NCBI GenBank assembly: GCA_016874795.1
Contig: VGTG01000003.1
Location: forward strand, 24,231 to 88,230
DNA from: Deltaproteobacteria bacterium
Lineage (GTDB): Bacteria; Desulfobacterota; Binatia; UBA12015
Direction of reading: 5' to 3'
Length of the DNA: 64,000 nt
The notes below the pieces were generated by a model. It was not told where the DNA came from and searched no databases. It saw nothing but the letters and a program-made list of their open reading frames with translations. Shown piece after piece: positions 22,564-30,886 of the stretch (position 1 is the first letter of the stretch; each line of letters begins with the position of its first letter). The translations under genes were made by a program, and so were the position numbers.

Positions 22564-23862
22564 ATGCCGTTCGCTAGCCTCGCGCCGATGCGTGGGCCGT
22601 GGATCGTCTGGGGATCGGAGCTCTCACCGTTCACGCTGAAGCTCTTGCTGCTCTGCCGCGCTTCCGGCCTGCCGCATCGCTTCCTGCCGACCGAGGGGAG
22701 CTTCGCGGAGGTGATCCGCACGCAGATCCGGCGTGCTCGTCTCGTCCGCGGAGCGCTGCCGCTCACCTGGCCGCGCTTGACCGAGCTGGACGAACTCCCG
22801 CTCGTCCCGTTCCTGTTCGGGCCGGACGGCGAGAACCTCTACGACTCGTCCGCGATCGGCGCGTGGCTGCAGGAGCAGGCGCTCTTGCCCGGCCGGCGCC
22901 CGATCTTCCTTCCCCCGGATCCGGCGACCGCCTTCGTCGTGCGCCTCCTCGACGAGTACGCCGACGAGCTCGGGCTCTACATGGCGCACCACAACCGCTG
23001 GAAGGTCTCGGCGGCGGACAACGACGCCGGCGCGCGCCTCGCGCAAGAGTTCCGCGCCCAGGGTGGGCCGCTCCATCCGCTGACCGGGCCGCTCCTCGCG
23101 GAGTGGTTCAGCCGGCGCCAGGTCTCCCGCCTGCCGTACCTCTTCAGCGTCGCGCCCGCCGGGTTCCGCGTTCCCGGCGTCGCCCCGGCGCGACAGCCGC
23201 CGTCACGTGAAGGATTCCCGCCGACGCACGCGCTCCTCGAGGAAAGCTTCGCCCGCCTCCTCGGCTGTCTCGAGCCGCTCTTGCGAGAAAGGCCCTACCT
23301 GCTCGGCGGCGGCCCGACGCTCGCGGACGCGAGCCTGCACGGGGAGCTCGCGATGAACCTCGCGGATCCGTCCGCGGCACGCTGGATCGAGCGCGATGCG
23401 CCGGCCGTGTACGCGTGGCTCCGCCGGCACTACGCCCCGCGCGGCAACGTCGACGAGGGACGCGCAGCAGCGAGCGAGCTCGAGGGATGGCCGTCGTTTG
23501 CGAGTGGCCGCTACGGCAAGAAGAGCGACGGCGCGACGCCGGCGACGAGGCTCGACGAAGCCATCGCGCCGCTCCTCGCGGAGGTCTGCCGCGTCTTCGT
23601 GCCTCTCATGCAGCAGAACCTCGCCGCCTACCGCGCCGCGCGCGAGCGGCGCGAGGTCGTCTTCAACGAGACGGCGTTCGACCGCGGCCGCGCGCTTTAC
23701 GATGGACGCCTCGACGGGCATCCGTTTCGCGCCGTCGTGAAGGCATTCCAAGCGAAAGTGTGGCTCGCGCTTCGCGCCGAGTGGGATGCGCTCGCACTCT
23801 CGGAGCGAGACCGCGTGTCCGCGCTGCTGCCGTCGCAGCACGGGCTCGCACACGACACCTGA
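22564..23862 (+). CDS. glutathione S-transferase-like protein with long C-terminal extension
   Basis: A 432-residue protein with a thioredoxin-like GST N-domain (WGSELSPFTLKLLLLCRASG, then DELPLVPFLFGPDGENLYDSSAI, giving the cis-Pro and the Ser/Glu that bind glutathione gamma-Glu). An all-helical GST C-domain follows with RPYLLGGGPTLADASLHGEL, the N-capping Asp of GST C-domains. About 130 further residues (from ~300) are extra compared with a 210-residue GST. Function may be conjugation or another thiol chemistry; the extension is unrecognised. ATG 22564 is used; ATG 22588 (MRGPW) is an alternative start. Confidence 0.75.
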   Translation: MPFASLAPMRGPWIVWGSELSPFTLKLLLLCRASGLPHRFLPTEGSFAEVIRTQIRRARLVRGALPLTWPRLTELDELPLVPFLFGPDGENLYDSSAIGAWLQEQALLPGRRPIFLPPDPATAFVVRLLDEYADELGLYMAHHNRWKVSAADNDAGARLAQEFRAQGGPLHPLTGPLLAEWFSRRQVSRLPYLFSVAPAGFRVPGVAPARQPPSREGFPPTHALLEESFARLLGCLEPLLRERPYLLGGGPTLADASLHGELAMNLADPSAARWIERDAPAVYAWLRRHYAPRGNVDEGRAAASELEGWPSFASGRYGKKSDGATPATRLDEAIAPLLAEVCRVFVPLMQQNLAAYRAARERREVVFNETAFDRGRALYDGRLDGHPFRAVVKAFQAKVWLALRAEWDALALSERDRVSALLPSQHGLAHDT

Positions 23863-23902
23863 ATCGACCGGGATGGTGAATCCTCCGAGCCATCCGCGTG
23901 GC

Positions 23903-25582
23903 TCAACTGCCGGAGGACGAATTCAGGTCGTGATCGCGGGAAAGAAGGAACCTTTCGCATGCGCCGTCCTGCCCTCCCCCGGCAGTCCGCGCAGCGCCAC
24001 CGATGGGAAGCTCGCAGATCACGACGGCTCCTCCGTCGGACGCCGTCTTCGCGTGAATGCGGCCGCCGTGGAGACTCACGATCTCTCGGGAGATCGCGAG
24101 ACCGAGACCGGTCCCGCCCGCGGTGCTGCGCGTCTTGCTCGACTGGACGAACTTCTCGAACACCGCGTCCTGCTCGATCTCGGGGATACCGATGCCGTGG
24201 TCGCGCACCGCGATGCAGACCCAGTCTCCTCGCAAGGAGAGTCCCACTTCGACCGGCTGGCCGTCGTGCTTCGAGAACTTGATCGCGTTGCTGAGGATGT
24301 TCCGAAGCACTTGCAGGATGCGGGCTCGATCCGCTTGGATCTCCAGGCTCGCCATCCCCGGCTCCGAAAGCTCGATCGGCGTGGAGTTCTCCAGGCCGAA
24401 CGGCTGAAACTCGTCGACGACGGCAGCGACCAGCAGAATCGCGTCCACGGGCGCGAGATCGAGCCGCATCCGACCGGCCTCCAGCTTGGCGAGATCCAGG
24501 AGGTCGTTCAGCAGCACGAGAAGACTCTTGCCGCTCGTCTCGATCGTTCGGAAGTAGTCCTGCAGATCCTCACGCGGCACGTCGCGACTTCGGAGGCCGA
24601 AACGGGCGAAGCTCAGGATGGCGTGAAGAGGGGTCCTGAGCTCGTGTGACATGTTCGCGAGGAACTCGCTCTTGGCTCGGTTTGCGGCTTCGGCCGCGAA
24701 CCGGGCCTCCTCCAGCTCGCGGTTGCTGCGCTTGAGCTCGACGGCCTGCGTCTCGAGGTCGGTCTTGGCTCGGATGAGCTCGTCGGAACGACCCCGGAGC
24801 TCTCTCTCCGCGTCGCGTCGAACGATGAGGGCCGCATGCAGCGCCTCGCTCAGCGCACCTCCGACAGCCAAGGCAAGGACGAGGACGGAGAGCCAGACGA
24901 GGATCTCGAGCCGGCTCCGTCGGATCTGTCGCGCCCAGGCGGCCGCGTCGAAGTCGACCCCGAGAACCGCCTCTACGCGTCCGTCCTCGCCGTACATCGG
25001 ATGGTACGCGCTGACCCAGAAGCCCCAGCGATCCGTGGAAGGCTCCCCATCGAACACCGACTCCCCGAGGAACGCTCGTTCTAGGGTAGGAAGCGCTTCG
25101 TACTCCTCTCCGGGGACCGTCCGCGACTCTCGCTCGCCCTCGTATTCGCCGTCTCGGTCGTAGTCCGTCTCGGAGTCGACGAAGAGGACGATCCTCCCGT
25201 CGTCACGTCGGCGAAAGGTGTAGATGTCGGCGATCGACGGGTTCGCCGAGAGCCAGCGCTTCTGCGCGGCGACCATCGCGAGATAGCGCGGATCGTCGAG
25301 CCGTATTTTGCTCGGCAGCTCCGCATGGCCCATCGACTCGAGCTCCTGCGCATACGTCGGTGCGGCGTTCTCGACCACCCTCGCCAGACCTTCGCGCGCT
25401 TGCTTCTCCGCGTTCGTCACGAACCACCAGCCTCCAGCGAGGACGGCCAGGACGAGAACCCCGGGCACGAGCATCCGCGCCCCAGGGACGAACCGGCGCA
25501 AGAGCAGCAGGAGGAGGAGCGACGCCGCGACGAGGACCACGTGGTCGGCATTGTCGTTCAGGAAAGCCATGCGGGGGGGCAC
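23903..25582 (-). CDS. membrane sensor histidine kinase
   Basis: A 559-residue inner-membrane kinase. Two N-terminal helices (residues ~15-60) precede a periplasmic Cache-like sensor (residues ~60-215; YTFRRRDDGRIVLFVDSETD, AVLGVDFDAAAW), a third helix (LVWLSVLVLALAVGGAL), a coiled coil, then HisKA with the phospho-His in FLANMSHELRTPLHA and HATPase with NAIKFSKHDG, DHGIGIP and GTGLGLAIS. It lacks a receiver. The ligand is unknown. It lies last in a row with a kinase stub and a receiver-kinase hybrid on the same strand, so these probably form one signalling unit. Confidence 0.88.
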   Translation of the reverse strand: MPPRMAFLNDNADHVVLVAASLLLLLLLRRFVPGARMLVPGVLVLAVLAGGWWFVTNAEKQAREGLARVVENAAPTYAQELESMGHAELPSKIRLDDPRYLAMVAAQKRWLSANPSIADIYTFRRRDDGRIVLFVDSETDYDRDGEYEGERESRTVPGEEYEALPTLERAFLGESVFDGEPSTDRWGFWVSAYHPMYGEDGRVEAVLGVDFDAAAWARQIRRSRLEILVWLSVLVLALAVGGALSEALHAALIVRRDAERELRGRSDELIRAKTDLETQAVELKRSNRELEEARFAAEAANRAKSEFLANMSHELRTPLHAILSFARFGLRSRDVPREDLQDYFRTIETSGKSLLVLLNDLLDLAKLEAGRMRLDLAPVDAILLVAAVVDEFQPFGLENSTPIELSEPGMASLEIQADRARILQVLRNILSNAIKFSKHDGQPVEVGLSLRGDWVCIAVRDHGIGIPEIEQDAVFEKFVQSSKTRSTAGGTGLGLAISREIVSLHGGRIHAKTASDGGAVVICELPIGGAARTAGGGQDGACERFLLSRDHDLNSSSGS

Positions 25583-25649
25583 CGTCGCTGCATCTCAGCG
25601 GAGAGGAAGCGAGACGACGGTCTCGCGAGCGCGGCCGCAGAGGAGCACA

Positions 25650-25979
25650 CTACTCGATCCAGAGGCGATGACGGCGGACTCCAGCGACCACTACGGCCCG
25701 CAGCGGCGTCCGCAGCTCGTGAGACATGTTGGCGAGGAAGGTGCTCCTCGCGAGCGCCGCCGCTCTCGCCTTCGCCGCGTAGCTCCGCGCCAGCTCGAGG
25801 CTCTCGTGGAGCTGCGCGGTCCGCTCCGCGACGCGCAGCTCGAGCTCACGATGGAACGAGAGAGCCTCGTTCCGAAGGGCGACGAGCTCCGCCGACTTCT
25901 GCCGGGCTAGGACCTCCGCGTCCATGCGTGCCTGGCGCCCGGTCGCGAGCCGGCGCTCGAGCGAGCTCAGGTCGGGCAC
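25650..25979 (-). pseudogene. truncated histidine kinase (coiled coil and H-box only)
   Basis: A 109-residue product starting at GTG 25979 (GGCGGAG upstream), overlapping the receiver-kinase stop by 13 bases. It has a long coiled coil (VELRVAERTAQLHESLELARSY-like heptads) and ends a HisKA start, STFLANMSHELRTPLRAVV, with the phospho-His. Then 11 unrelated residues and a stop follow, with no dimerisation helix 2 and no ATPase domain. The equivalent block in the next kinase reads FLANMSHELRTPLHAIL, so homologous deletion between neighbouring kinase genes is a simple explanation. It could still be a phospho-acceptor, but decay is more likely. Confidence 0.65.
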
Positions 25980-27064
25980 GTCTCCGCCGCCTCGAGAGCA
26001 TCCGCCGTCACACACGGCAACGAAACCTCGAAGGTGCTGCCGCCCTCCGGTCGAGCGGCTGCGGTGAGCTCGCCGCCATGCGCTCGTACGATCCTGCGGG
26101 CGATGGCGAGGCTCAGACCCACGCCACTGCCGTGGTGGCTCACATCGGGGCACGAGAACTCGTCGAAGAGCCGGGGAAGGTGGTCCGCCGCGATCCCCGG
26201 TCCCGAGTCCGCGACCCGAAGGAACACCCACTCCGCGTCGGATCCCACCGAGACCTCGATGACTCCCTCCGGCGGGCTGAAGCGGACGGCGTTCTCGAGC
26301 AGCGCAGTGACGGCGATGCCCAGACGCTCGGCGTCGCCCCAGATCGGCGCCTCTTCGACGAGGTTCAGCTCGAACCGTACGGCGCGCTCCGCGGCACTCG
26401 GTTCCATCCCGAAGACCGCGTCGCGAGCCACTTGCGCGAGGTCCGCCGGTCCTCGTTCGAACCGCAGCGAACCGCCCTTGAGCGAGCTCAGCAGAAGGAT
26501 CTTCTCGTGCATCCGGTGGATGCGCCGCGCTCCACGCAGGAGGAGGTCCGCCCACATCCTCCGATCCTCCGCGCTCATGTCCTCTTCTCCCGCGAGCACC
26601 TCTGCCGGGGTGAGGACGTGTGCGAGCGGAGTACGAGTCTCGTGGCACATGAGGCCGATGAAGTCGCTCTTCATCTCGTCGAGCTCCTCGGCCGTCTTCA
26701 GCCGCAAGTGCACGCGGACCTTCGCCTTGAGCTCGTCGGGATCAAAGGGCTTCGTCACGTAGTCGTCCGCGCCGGCCCCGTAGCCCTCGATTCGCTCTTC
26801 GACCATCGCCTTGGCGGAGACCATCACGATCTTCGTCAAGCGCAGTTTTGGGTCCATGCGCATCCGGCGGCAGGCTTCGTACCCGTCCATCTCCGGCATC
26901 ATGACGTCCAGCAGCACGAGGTCTGGCTCGAAGCGACGGGCCTGCTCGAGCGCCTCTACTCCCGACCGAGCGCTGTTCAGCTCGTACGGCGAGAGGATGG
27001 CGCGGAGGATGCGCTCGTTGGTCGGATTGTCGTCGACGATCAGGATCTTGCTCTTCTGGCGCAT
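25967..27064 (-). CDS. response regulator receiver - histidine kinase hybrid
   Basis: A 365-residue cytoplasmic protein with a receiver domain first (ILIVDDNPTNERIL acidic pair, phospho-Asp in LVLLDVMMPEMDG, Lys in VTKPFDP), then HisKA (DFIGLMCHETRTPLAH) and HATPase (NAVRFSPPEG, DSGPGIA, GSGVGLSLAIA). This RR-HK order is typical of relays where an upstream kinase phosphorylates the receiver to control the second kinase. ATG 27064 is chosen because GGAGGT lies five bases before it; an upstream in-frame start at 27115 lacks one. It is followed by the kinase stub and the membrane kinase. Confidence 0.88.
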   Translation of the reverse strand: MRQKSKILIVDDNPTNERILRAILSPYELNSARSGVEALEQARRFEPDLVLLDVMMPEMDGYEACRRMRMDPKLRLTKIVMVSAKAMVEERIEGYGAGADDYVTKPFDPDELKAKVRVHLRLKTAEELDEMKSDFIGLMCHETRTPLAHVLTPAEVLAGEEDMSAEDRRMWADLLLRGARRIHRMHEKILLLSSLKGGSLRFERGPADLAQVARDAVFGMEPSAAERAVRFELNLVEEAPIWGDAERLGIAVTALLENAVRFSPPEGVIEVSVGSDAEWVFLRVADSGPGIAADHLPRLFDEFSCPDVSHHGSGVGLSLAIARRIVRAHGGELTAAARPEGGSTFEVSLPCVTADALEAAETCPT

Positions 27065-27295
27065 CGCGCACCTCCGGCGCTCCGACTGGTATTCTCGGAT
27101 CATCGGCGCATTCATGCCTCGCCTTGAGCCCGCGTCTCGCCCCCCGGCACCGCACGAGCGCGCCTTCGGCCGCGACCGCGCCCTGTGCGACGGCGTCCTC
27201 GATGGCCATCCCTATCGCGCGATCTTGACGACGCTCCAGGTGAAGACCCGGCTCGACCTGCGTGCTACTCGGAAGCTCTCGAACCCGGAGACCCC

Positions 27296-27535
27296 ATGAG
27301 AGCCCGACTCCTGATCCTCGCCACCCTGCTCGCGACGCTCTTCGCTTCCATGGCATTCGCGGACGAGCAGAAGCCGAACCTCGTCCTCATCCTCGCCGAC
27401 GACATGGGCTACAGCGACGTCGGCGTGCTCGGAGGCGAGATCCCGACGCCGAGCATCGACGCGCTCGCCTCCTCCGGCGTCCTGTTCACGAACGCCGCGC
27501 GCGGCTCCTCCGGATCGGCGGATCCGGACCCGTGA
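27296..27535 (+). pseudogene. 5' fragment of an arylsulfatase gene
   Basis: ATG 27296 with GGAG seven bases upstream opens a signal peptide (LLILATLLATLFASMAFA) followed by a textbook sulfatase N-terminus: KPNLVLILADDMGYSDVGVLGGEIPTPSIDALASSGVLFTNA (in two conserved blocks, including the metal Asp pair DD). The frame ends after 79 codons, just where the CxPxR nucleophile motif should come. Nothing further of a sulfatase follows; metF begins on the other strand. This is a truncated gene remnant. Confidence 0.8.
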
Positions 27536-27555
27536 GCCGCGCGCTCGTGTAGCGC

Positions 27556-28422
27556 TCAGAGCTCCGCGCGAAGAGCGCTCAGGATCCGACGCGTCGCCGG
27601 GCTCCGGTTCAAGGTGTAGAAGTGCACGCCCGGCGCGCCGCGCGCGAGCAGCTCGCGGCACTGCGCGACCGCGTGGTCGACGCCGAGCGAGAGCACCGCC
27701 TCGGCGTCGCCGTCCGCGGCCTCGAGACGGGCGAGAAGATCCGCCGGGATCTTCGCGCCGCACATCGCCGTGAAACGCTTCACTTGTCCGACGTCCGTGA
27801 TCGGCATGATCCCCGGGACGATCGGAACGCCGATCCCGGCGGCACGCGCGCGAGAGACGAAGGCGAAGTAGTCGGCGTTCGAGAAGAAGAGCTGCGTGAT
27901 CAGGAAGTCGGCTCCCGCCCGCACCTTCGTGACGAGGTTCGTCAGGTCCGTCTCCTCGTCCGGCGCGTCCGGGTGCTTCTCCGGGTACGCCGCGCCGCCG
28001 ATGCAGAAGGGCCAGCGCCCGCGGATCATCTTCGCGAGATCGGAAGCGTACGCGAAGCCACCTGAAACCGCTCGGAACTCCTCTCCCTTCGGTGGGTCGC
28101 CGCGCAACGCGAGCACGTTGTCGATCGCGGCGGCGCGAAGCTCGTCGAGGATCGACGCCAGCTCGTCGCGCGTGTGGCCCGTGCAGCTCAGATGGGCCAT
28201 CGCCTCGATGCCGACGTCGTTCTTGATGGTCGAGACGAGCTCGAGGACCTGGCCCCGATTCGACCCCATCGCACCGTACGTCACGGAGATGAACGACGGC
28301 TCCAGAGGTCGAAGCTCGTCGATCGTGCGGAGGAGACCCTCGGTCCCCGCGGCCGTCTTCGGCGGAAAGAACTCGAACGAGAACACGTGCCGGCCGGTGC
28401 CAAAAAGTTGGTCGATGCGCAC
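27556..28422 (-). CDS. metF: methylenetetrahydrofolate reductase
   Basis: A 288-residue FAD-dependent enzyme reducing 5,10-methylene-THF to 5-methyl-THF for methionine synthesis. FSFEFFPPKT with the catalytic Glu, PSFISVTYGAMGSNR, NVLALRGDPP (folate Asp), and FLITQLFFSNADYF are family hallmarks. GTG 28422 is used because it starts directly before the conserved fold; the open frame extends upstream to 28503 without family similarity. No Shine-Dalgarno is clear. It is monocistronic. Confidence 0.93.
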   Translation of the reverse strand: MRIDQLFGTGRHVFSFEFFPPKTAAGTEGLLRTIDELRPLEPSFISVTYGAMGSNRGQVLELVSTIKNDVGIEAMAHLSCTGHTRDELASILDELRAAAIDNVLALRGDPPKGEEFRAVSGGFAYASDLAKMIRGRWPFCIGGAAYPEKHPDAPDEETDLTNLVTKVRAGADFLITQLFFSNADYFAFVSRARAAGIGVPIVPGIMPITDVGQVKRFTAMCGAKIPADLLARLEAADGDAEAVLSLGVDHAVAQCRELLARGAPGVHFYTLNRSPATRRILSALRAEL

Positions 28423-28511
28423 GCGCGAAGCATACGGGAACGTGCTCCGCTCAGGCAACGCGCGCGACGTCCCGTGTGGACCTCGGCCGCGAAATCGCGG
28501 CATAACCGAGC

Positions 28512-29084
28512 ATGCGGCGCGGGTCCGTGTGGGGGATCGCTCTCGGCGCCGCGGTCGCGCTCGGTCTGGGCGTCGCCATCGCGCTCCTCCCGACGACGCC
28601 GACGTGGGCCCTGTGGCGGCTCACCGTCGCCCTCGACGACGGCGACGTCGACGAGCTGACCCGGCTCGTCGACGTTCCCGCGGTGACCCTCCGCGCCGTA
28701 CACGATCTGCAAAACCAGGATTCGGGCGGTCCCAAGATCGACCTCGGCCGGCTGGCGAAGGCGGTCCTCTCCGGAGAGCGCGTCGGAACGATCTTCGACG
28801 ACCCGGATCACCCGCTCGAGGTGACGCCGAGCGACTTCCTCGCCGCCTGGTGGGGCATGCGACGCGAGGAGGGAACCGCGACGCTGACGCTCGAAGCGGG
28901 CGGGAAGAAGCTCGACCTGATCCTCGAGCAGCGAAGCGACCTCGACTGGAAGGTCGTCGGCGTGAGCCCGATCGGCGCTCTGCTGCGGATCGAGCCGCCG
29001 TCGGACCGCGCTTCGCTCAGCGACGACGCCCGGCAGGCGAAGCGGCGAGCAGATCCTTCGAAGCCACCGCACCGTCCGGCGTGA
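28512..29084 (+). CDS. DUF2939-like membrane-anchored protein
   Basis: A 190-residue protein with one N-terminal membrane helix (IALGAAVALGLGVAIALL) and a soluble part that opens with TWALWRLTVALDDGDVDELTRLVDVPAV. This resembles DUF2939-type proteins (SPYYALYQ...AIDxxDxxxLxxxVD pattern). Their function is unknown. The C-terminal ~25 residues are polar and overlap the convergent crotonase gene by 68 bases. It is divergent from metF. Confidence 0.65.
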   Translation: MRRGSVWGIALGAAVALGLGVAIALLPTTPTWALWRLTVALDDGDVDELTRLVDVPAVTLRAVHDLQNQDSGGPKIDLGRLAKAVLSGERVGTIFDDPDHPLEVTPSDFLAAWWGMRREEGTATLTLEAGGKKLDLILEQRSDLDWKVVGVSPIGALLRIEPPSDRASLSDDARQAKRRADPSKPPHRPA

Positions 29085-29808
29085 TCCACGAAGCGAGGAC
29101 GGGATCTCCGTCGGTCGCCGCGATCCGCTCGAGCTCCTCGATCGTCTTCGCCCGGAACTGCTGCTTGACGCGGCCGTAGACGGAGATCGGCGCCTCGGCG
29201 AGATCGCGAGCGACCTCGCGGGCGCGCTCGCCGACACGCTCCGGATCGCACAGCTCGTCGAGGACGTCGGCCGCGAGCGCCTCCTTCGCATCGAGGTTTC
29301 GCGCCCCGAGGACGAGGCGCCGCACGACGGCCGGCGCGAGCTCGGCTTGCACGACCGCGCGGGGTGCGGCGGGAAACGGGACGCCGGCGCGTGCCTCCGT
29401 CAGGCCGATGCGACAGGGGCCGGTCGTTCCGACGCGGTGGTCGCACGCGAGCGCGATCACGAGACCTCCCGCGATCGCGTGGCCGTTCACTGCGGCGACC
29501 GTCGGCATCGGGAGGCGATAGAGCCGAAGCACCATCGCGTTCAGCGCGCGGATCATGTCGCGCTGCCTCTCCGCGGAGTACGTGGGCACGACGCGAAGAT
29601 CGAGACCGGCGGAGAAGCAGCGCCCTGCTCCCGTGACGACGAGCGCGCGGACGTCCGGGGCCTGCTCGATCTCCTGCAGCAGCCGCTCCGCCTCGAGAAG
29701 GAGAGCGAGGTCGATCGCGTTCACGGGCGGGCGGTCGAGCGTGAGCCGCGCGACATCGAAGTCGCGCTCGAGGCGCACCGACGAGGAAGCCTGCACGGCG
29801 CCGCCCAT
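29017..29808 (-). CDS. enoyl-CoA hydratase/isomerase family protein
   Basis: A 263-residue crotonase. LTLDRPPVNAID opens the fold, CFSAGLDLR is the first oxyanion strand (SAGLD), and AVNGHAIAGGLVIAL the second. LTEARAGVPFP carries one candidate acidic residue. It is the last gene of the IclR-headed acyl-CoA cluster, 15 bases after the MaoC-type hydratase gene, suggesting it acts on the same pathway's acyl-CoA. Hydratase or isomerase cannot be separated by sequence alone. Confidence 0.87.
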   Translation of the reverse strand: MGGAVQASSSVRLERDFDVARLTLDRPPVNAIDLALLLEAERLLQEIEQAPDVRALVVTGAGRCFSAGLDLRVVPTYSAERQRDMIRALNAMVLRLYRLPMPTVAAVNGHAIAGGLVIALACDHRVGTTGPCRIGLTEARAGVPFPAAPRAVVQAELAPAVVRRLVLGARNLDAKEALAADVLDELCDPERVGERAREVARDLAEAPISVYGRVKQQFRAKTIEELERIAATDGDPVLASWITPDGAVASKDLLAASPAGRRR

Positions 29809-29823
29809 GACTCTCGCCGGGCC

Positions 29824-30867
29824 TCAGCGCGGCCGCCGCGGCATCAGCTCCCAGAAGTCCATGTCGAGGAGCACGCGCGGGTTGTAGCGCTCGCGTCCCT
29901 TGTCGTCCTTCAGGCGAAGCGGGAAGTCGGGCTCGTCGGCGGGGTTCGCCTCGCTGACCGCGACCATGCGGAGGCGGAGCGCGCCCGCCTTCTTGCCCGG
30001 ACGGTCGTGCTTCTCGAGGACGTCGGTGTACGCGTAGATCGTCATGCCCGCGTAGCACGGGTTCGCGTGCGCGCCGCTGTTCATCGCGACGATGCCGGAG
30101 CGGTTCTCGAGCCCGCTGAAGGCCTCGGCGTACGCGACGGAGAGCGGGAAGCCGCCGACGACGAGGCGGCGCCCGCCCGTCAGTACGTCGTCGAAGTGGA
30201 CCTTCGCCGAGTTCTGGAAGAGCCGCGTGTACGACGTGTGGTCGCTCGCGTTCACGGTCATACCGTCGTAGTGGTAGATCCGCTCGCCGACCTCGTAGTC
30301 CTCGAAGAAGAAGCGGCCGCCGGTCTTCTCGGTCGTCGCGAGCGCACCGTCCCAGTCCGGAACGTCGGCGAGCTCGACCTGCGAGGGCAGCTCCGGCACG
30401 ACCGGCGCTTCGAGATACTTCGTCGGACGGTCCGGCTGGCTCTTGTTCACCATCGCCCAGCGCGTGTAGTGCAGCACCGTCTCACCGCGCTGGTTCCGCG
30501 CGGTCGTCTCCACGTAGACGTTGCCGTTCTTGCCGCTCGAGTTCTCCTTCAAGCCGACGATCTTGATGCGCGTCGAGACCTCGTCGCCGTGGAACACCGG
30601 CGTGTGCCAGATCATGCCCGCGTAGCCGAGGTTCGCGCTCGCGTTGAGCGACACCTGCCGCACCGTCTGCCCGATCACCGTGTGGTAGACGATCAGCGGG
30701 TGGACGCGGCCCTCCGCGTTGCAGAAGCGCGGCGTGCGGTCGTTCGTCGTCGCGATGTGCCAGGCGGTCTCGGCGGAGGTGAGGACGCGCGGCGTCGCGC
30801 AGGAGAGCTCGCGCCCGATCTCGAAGTTCTCGAAGAAGTTGCCGAGGTCGCCCTTGTTGCCCTTCAT
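29824..30867 (-). CDS. double-hotdog MaoC-family hydratase (2-methylfumaryl-CoA hydratase-like)
   Basis: A 347-residue protein with two MaoC hotdog domains. Domain 1 starts NFFENFEIGREL with RPRFCNAEG and a GMIWHTPVFHGDEVS block; domain 2 starts RFFFEDYEVGERIYH with ASDHTSYTRLFQNSAKVHFDD and PCYAGMTIYAYTDV. The closest recalled type is mesaconyl-C1-CoA (2-methylfumaryl-CoA) hydratase, which hydrates a branched unsaturated CoA thioester. The catalytic Asp/His pair seems present in domain 2 (NASDHTSY). The ATG at 30867 has GGAG upstream. It sits between acyl-CoA dehydrogenase and crotonase genes. Confidence 0.85.
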   Translation of the reverse strand: MKGNKGDLGNFFENFEIGRELSCATPRVLTSAETAWHIATTNDRTPRFCNAEGRVHPLIVYHTVIGQTVRQVSLNASANLGYAGMIWHTPVFHGDEVSTRIKIVGLKENSSGKNGNVYVETTARNQRGETVLHYTRWAMVNKSQPDRPTKYLEAPVVPELPSQVELADVPDWDGALATTEKTGGRFFFEDYEVGERIYHYDGMTVNASDHTSYTRLFQNSAKVHFDDVLTGGRRLVVGGFPLSVAYAEAFSGLENRSGIVAMNSGAHANPCYAGMTIYAYTDVLEKHDRPGKKAGALRLRMVAVSEANPADEPDFPLRLKDDKGRERYNPRVLLDMDFWELMPRRPR

Positions 30868-30886
30868 TGCGGAAGCTCCTTCGTGA

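Noticed and set aside
23903..27064. Treating the kinase cluster as PilS/PilR
   Set aside because: Their sensor is Cache-like, there is a receiver-kinase hybrid, no sigma-54 AAA+ domain, and they are 10 kb away from the nearest pilus gene.
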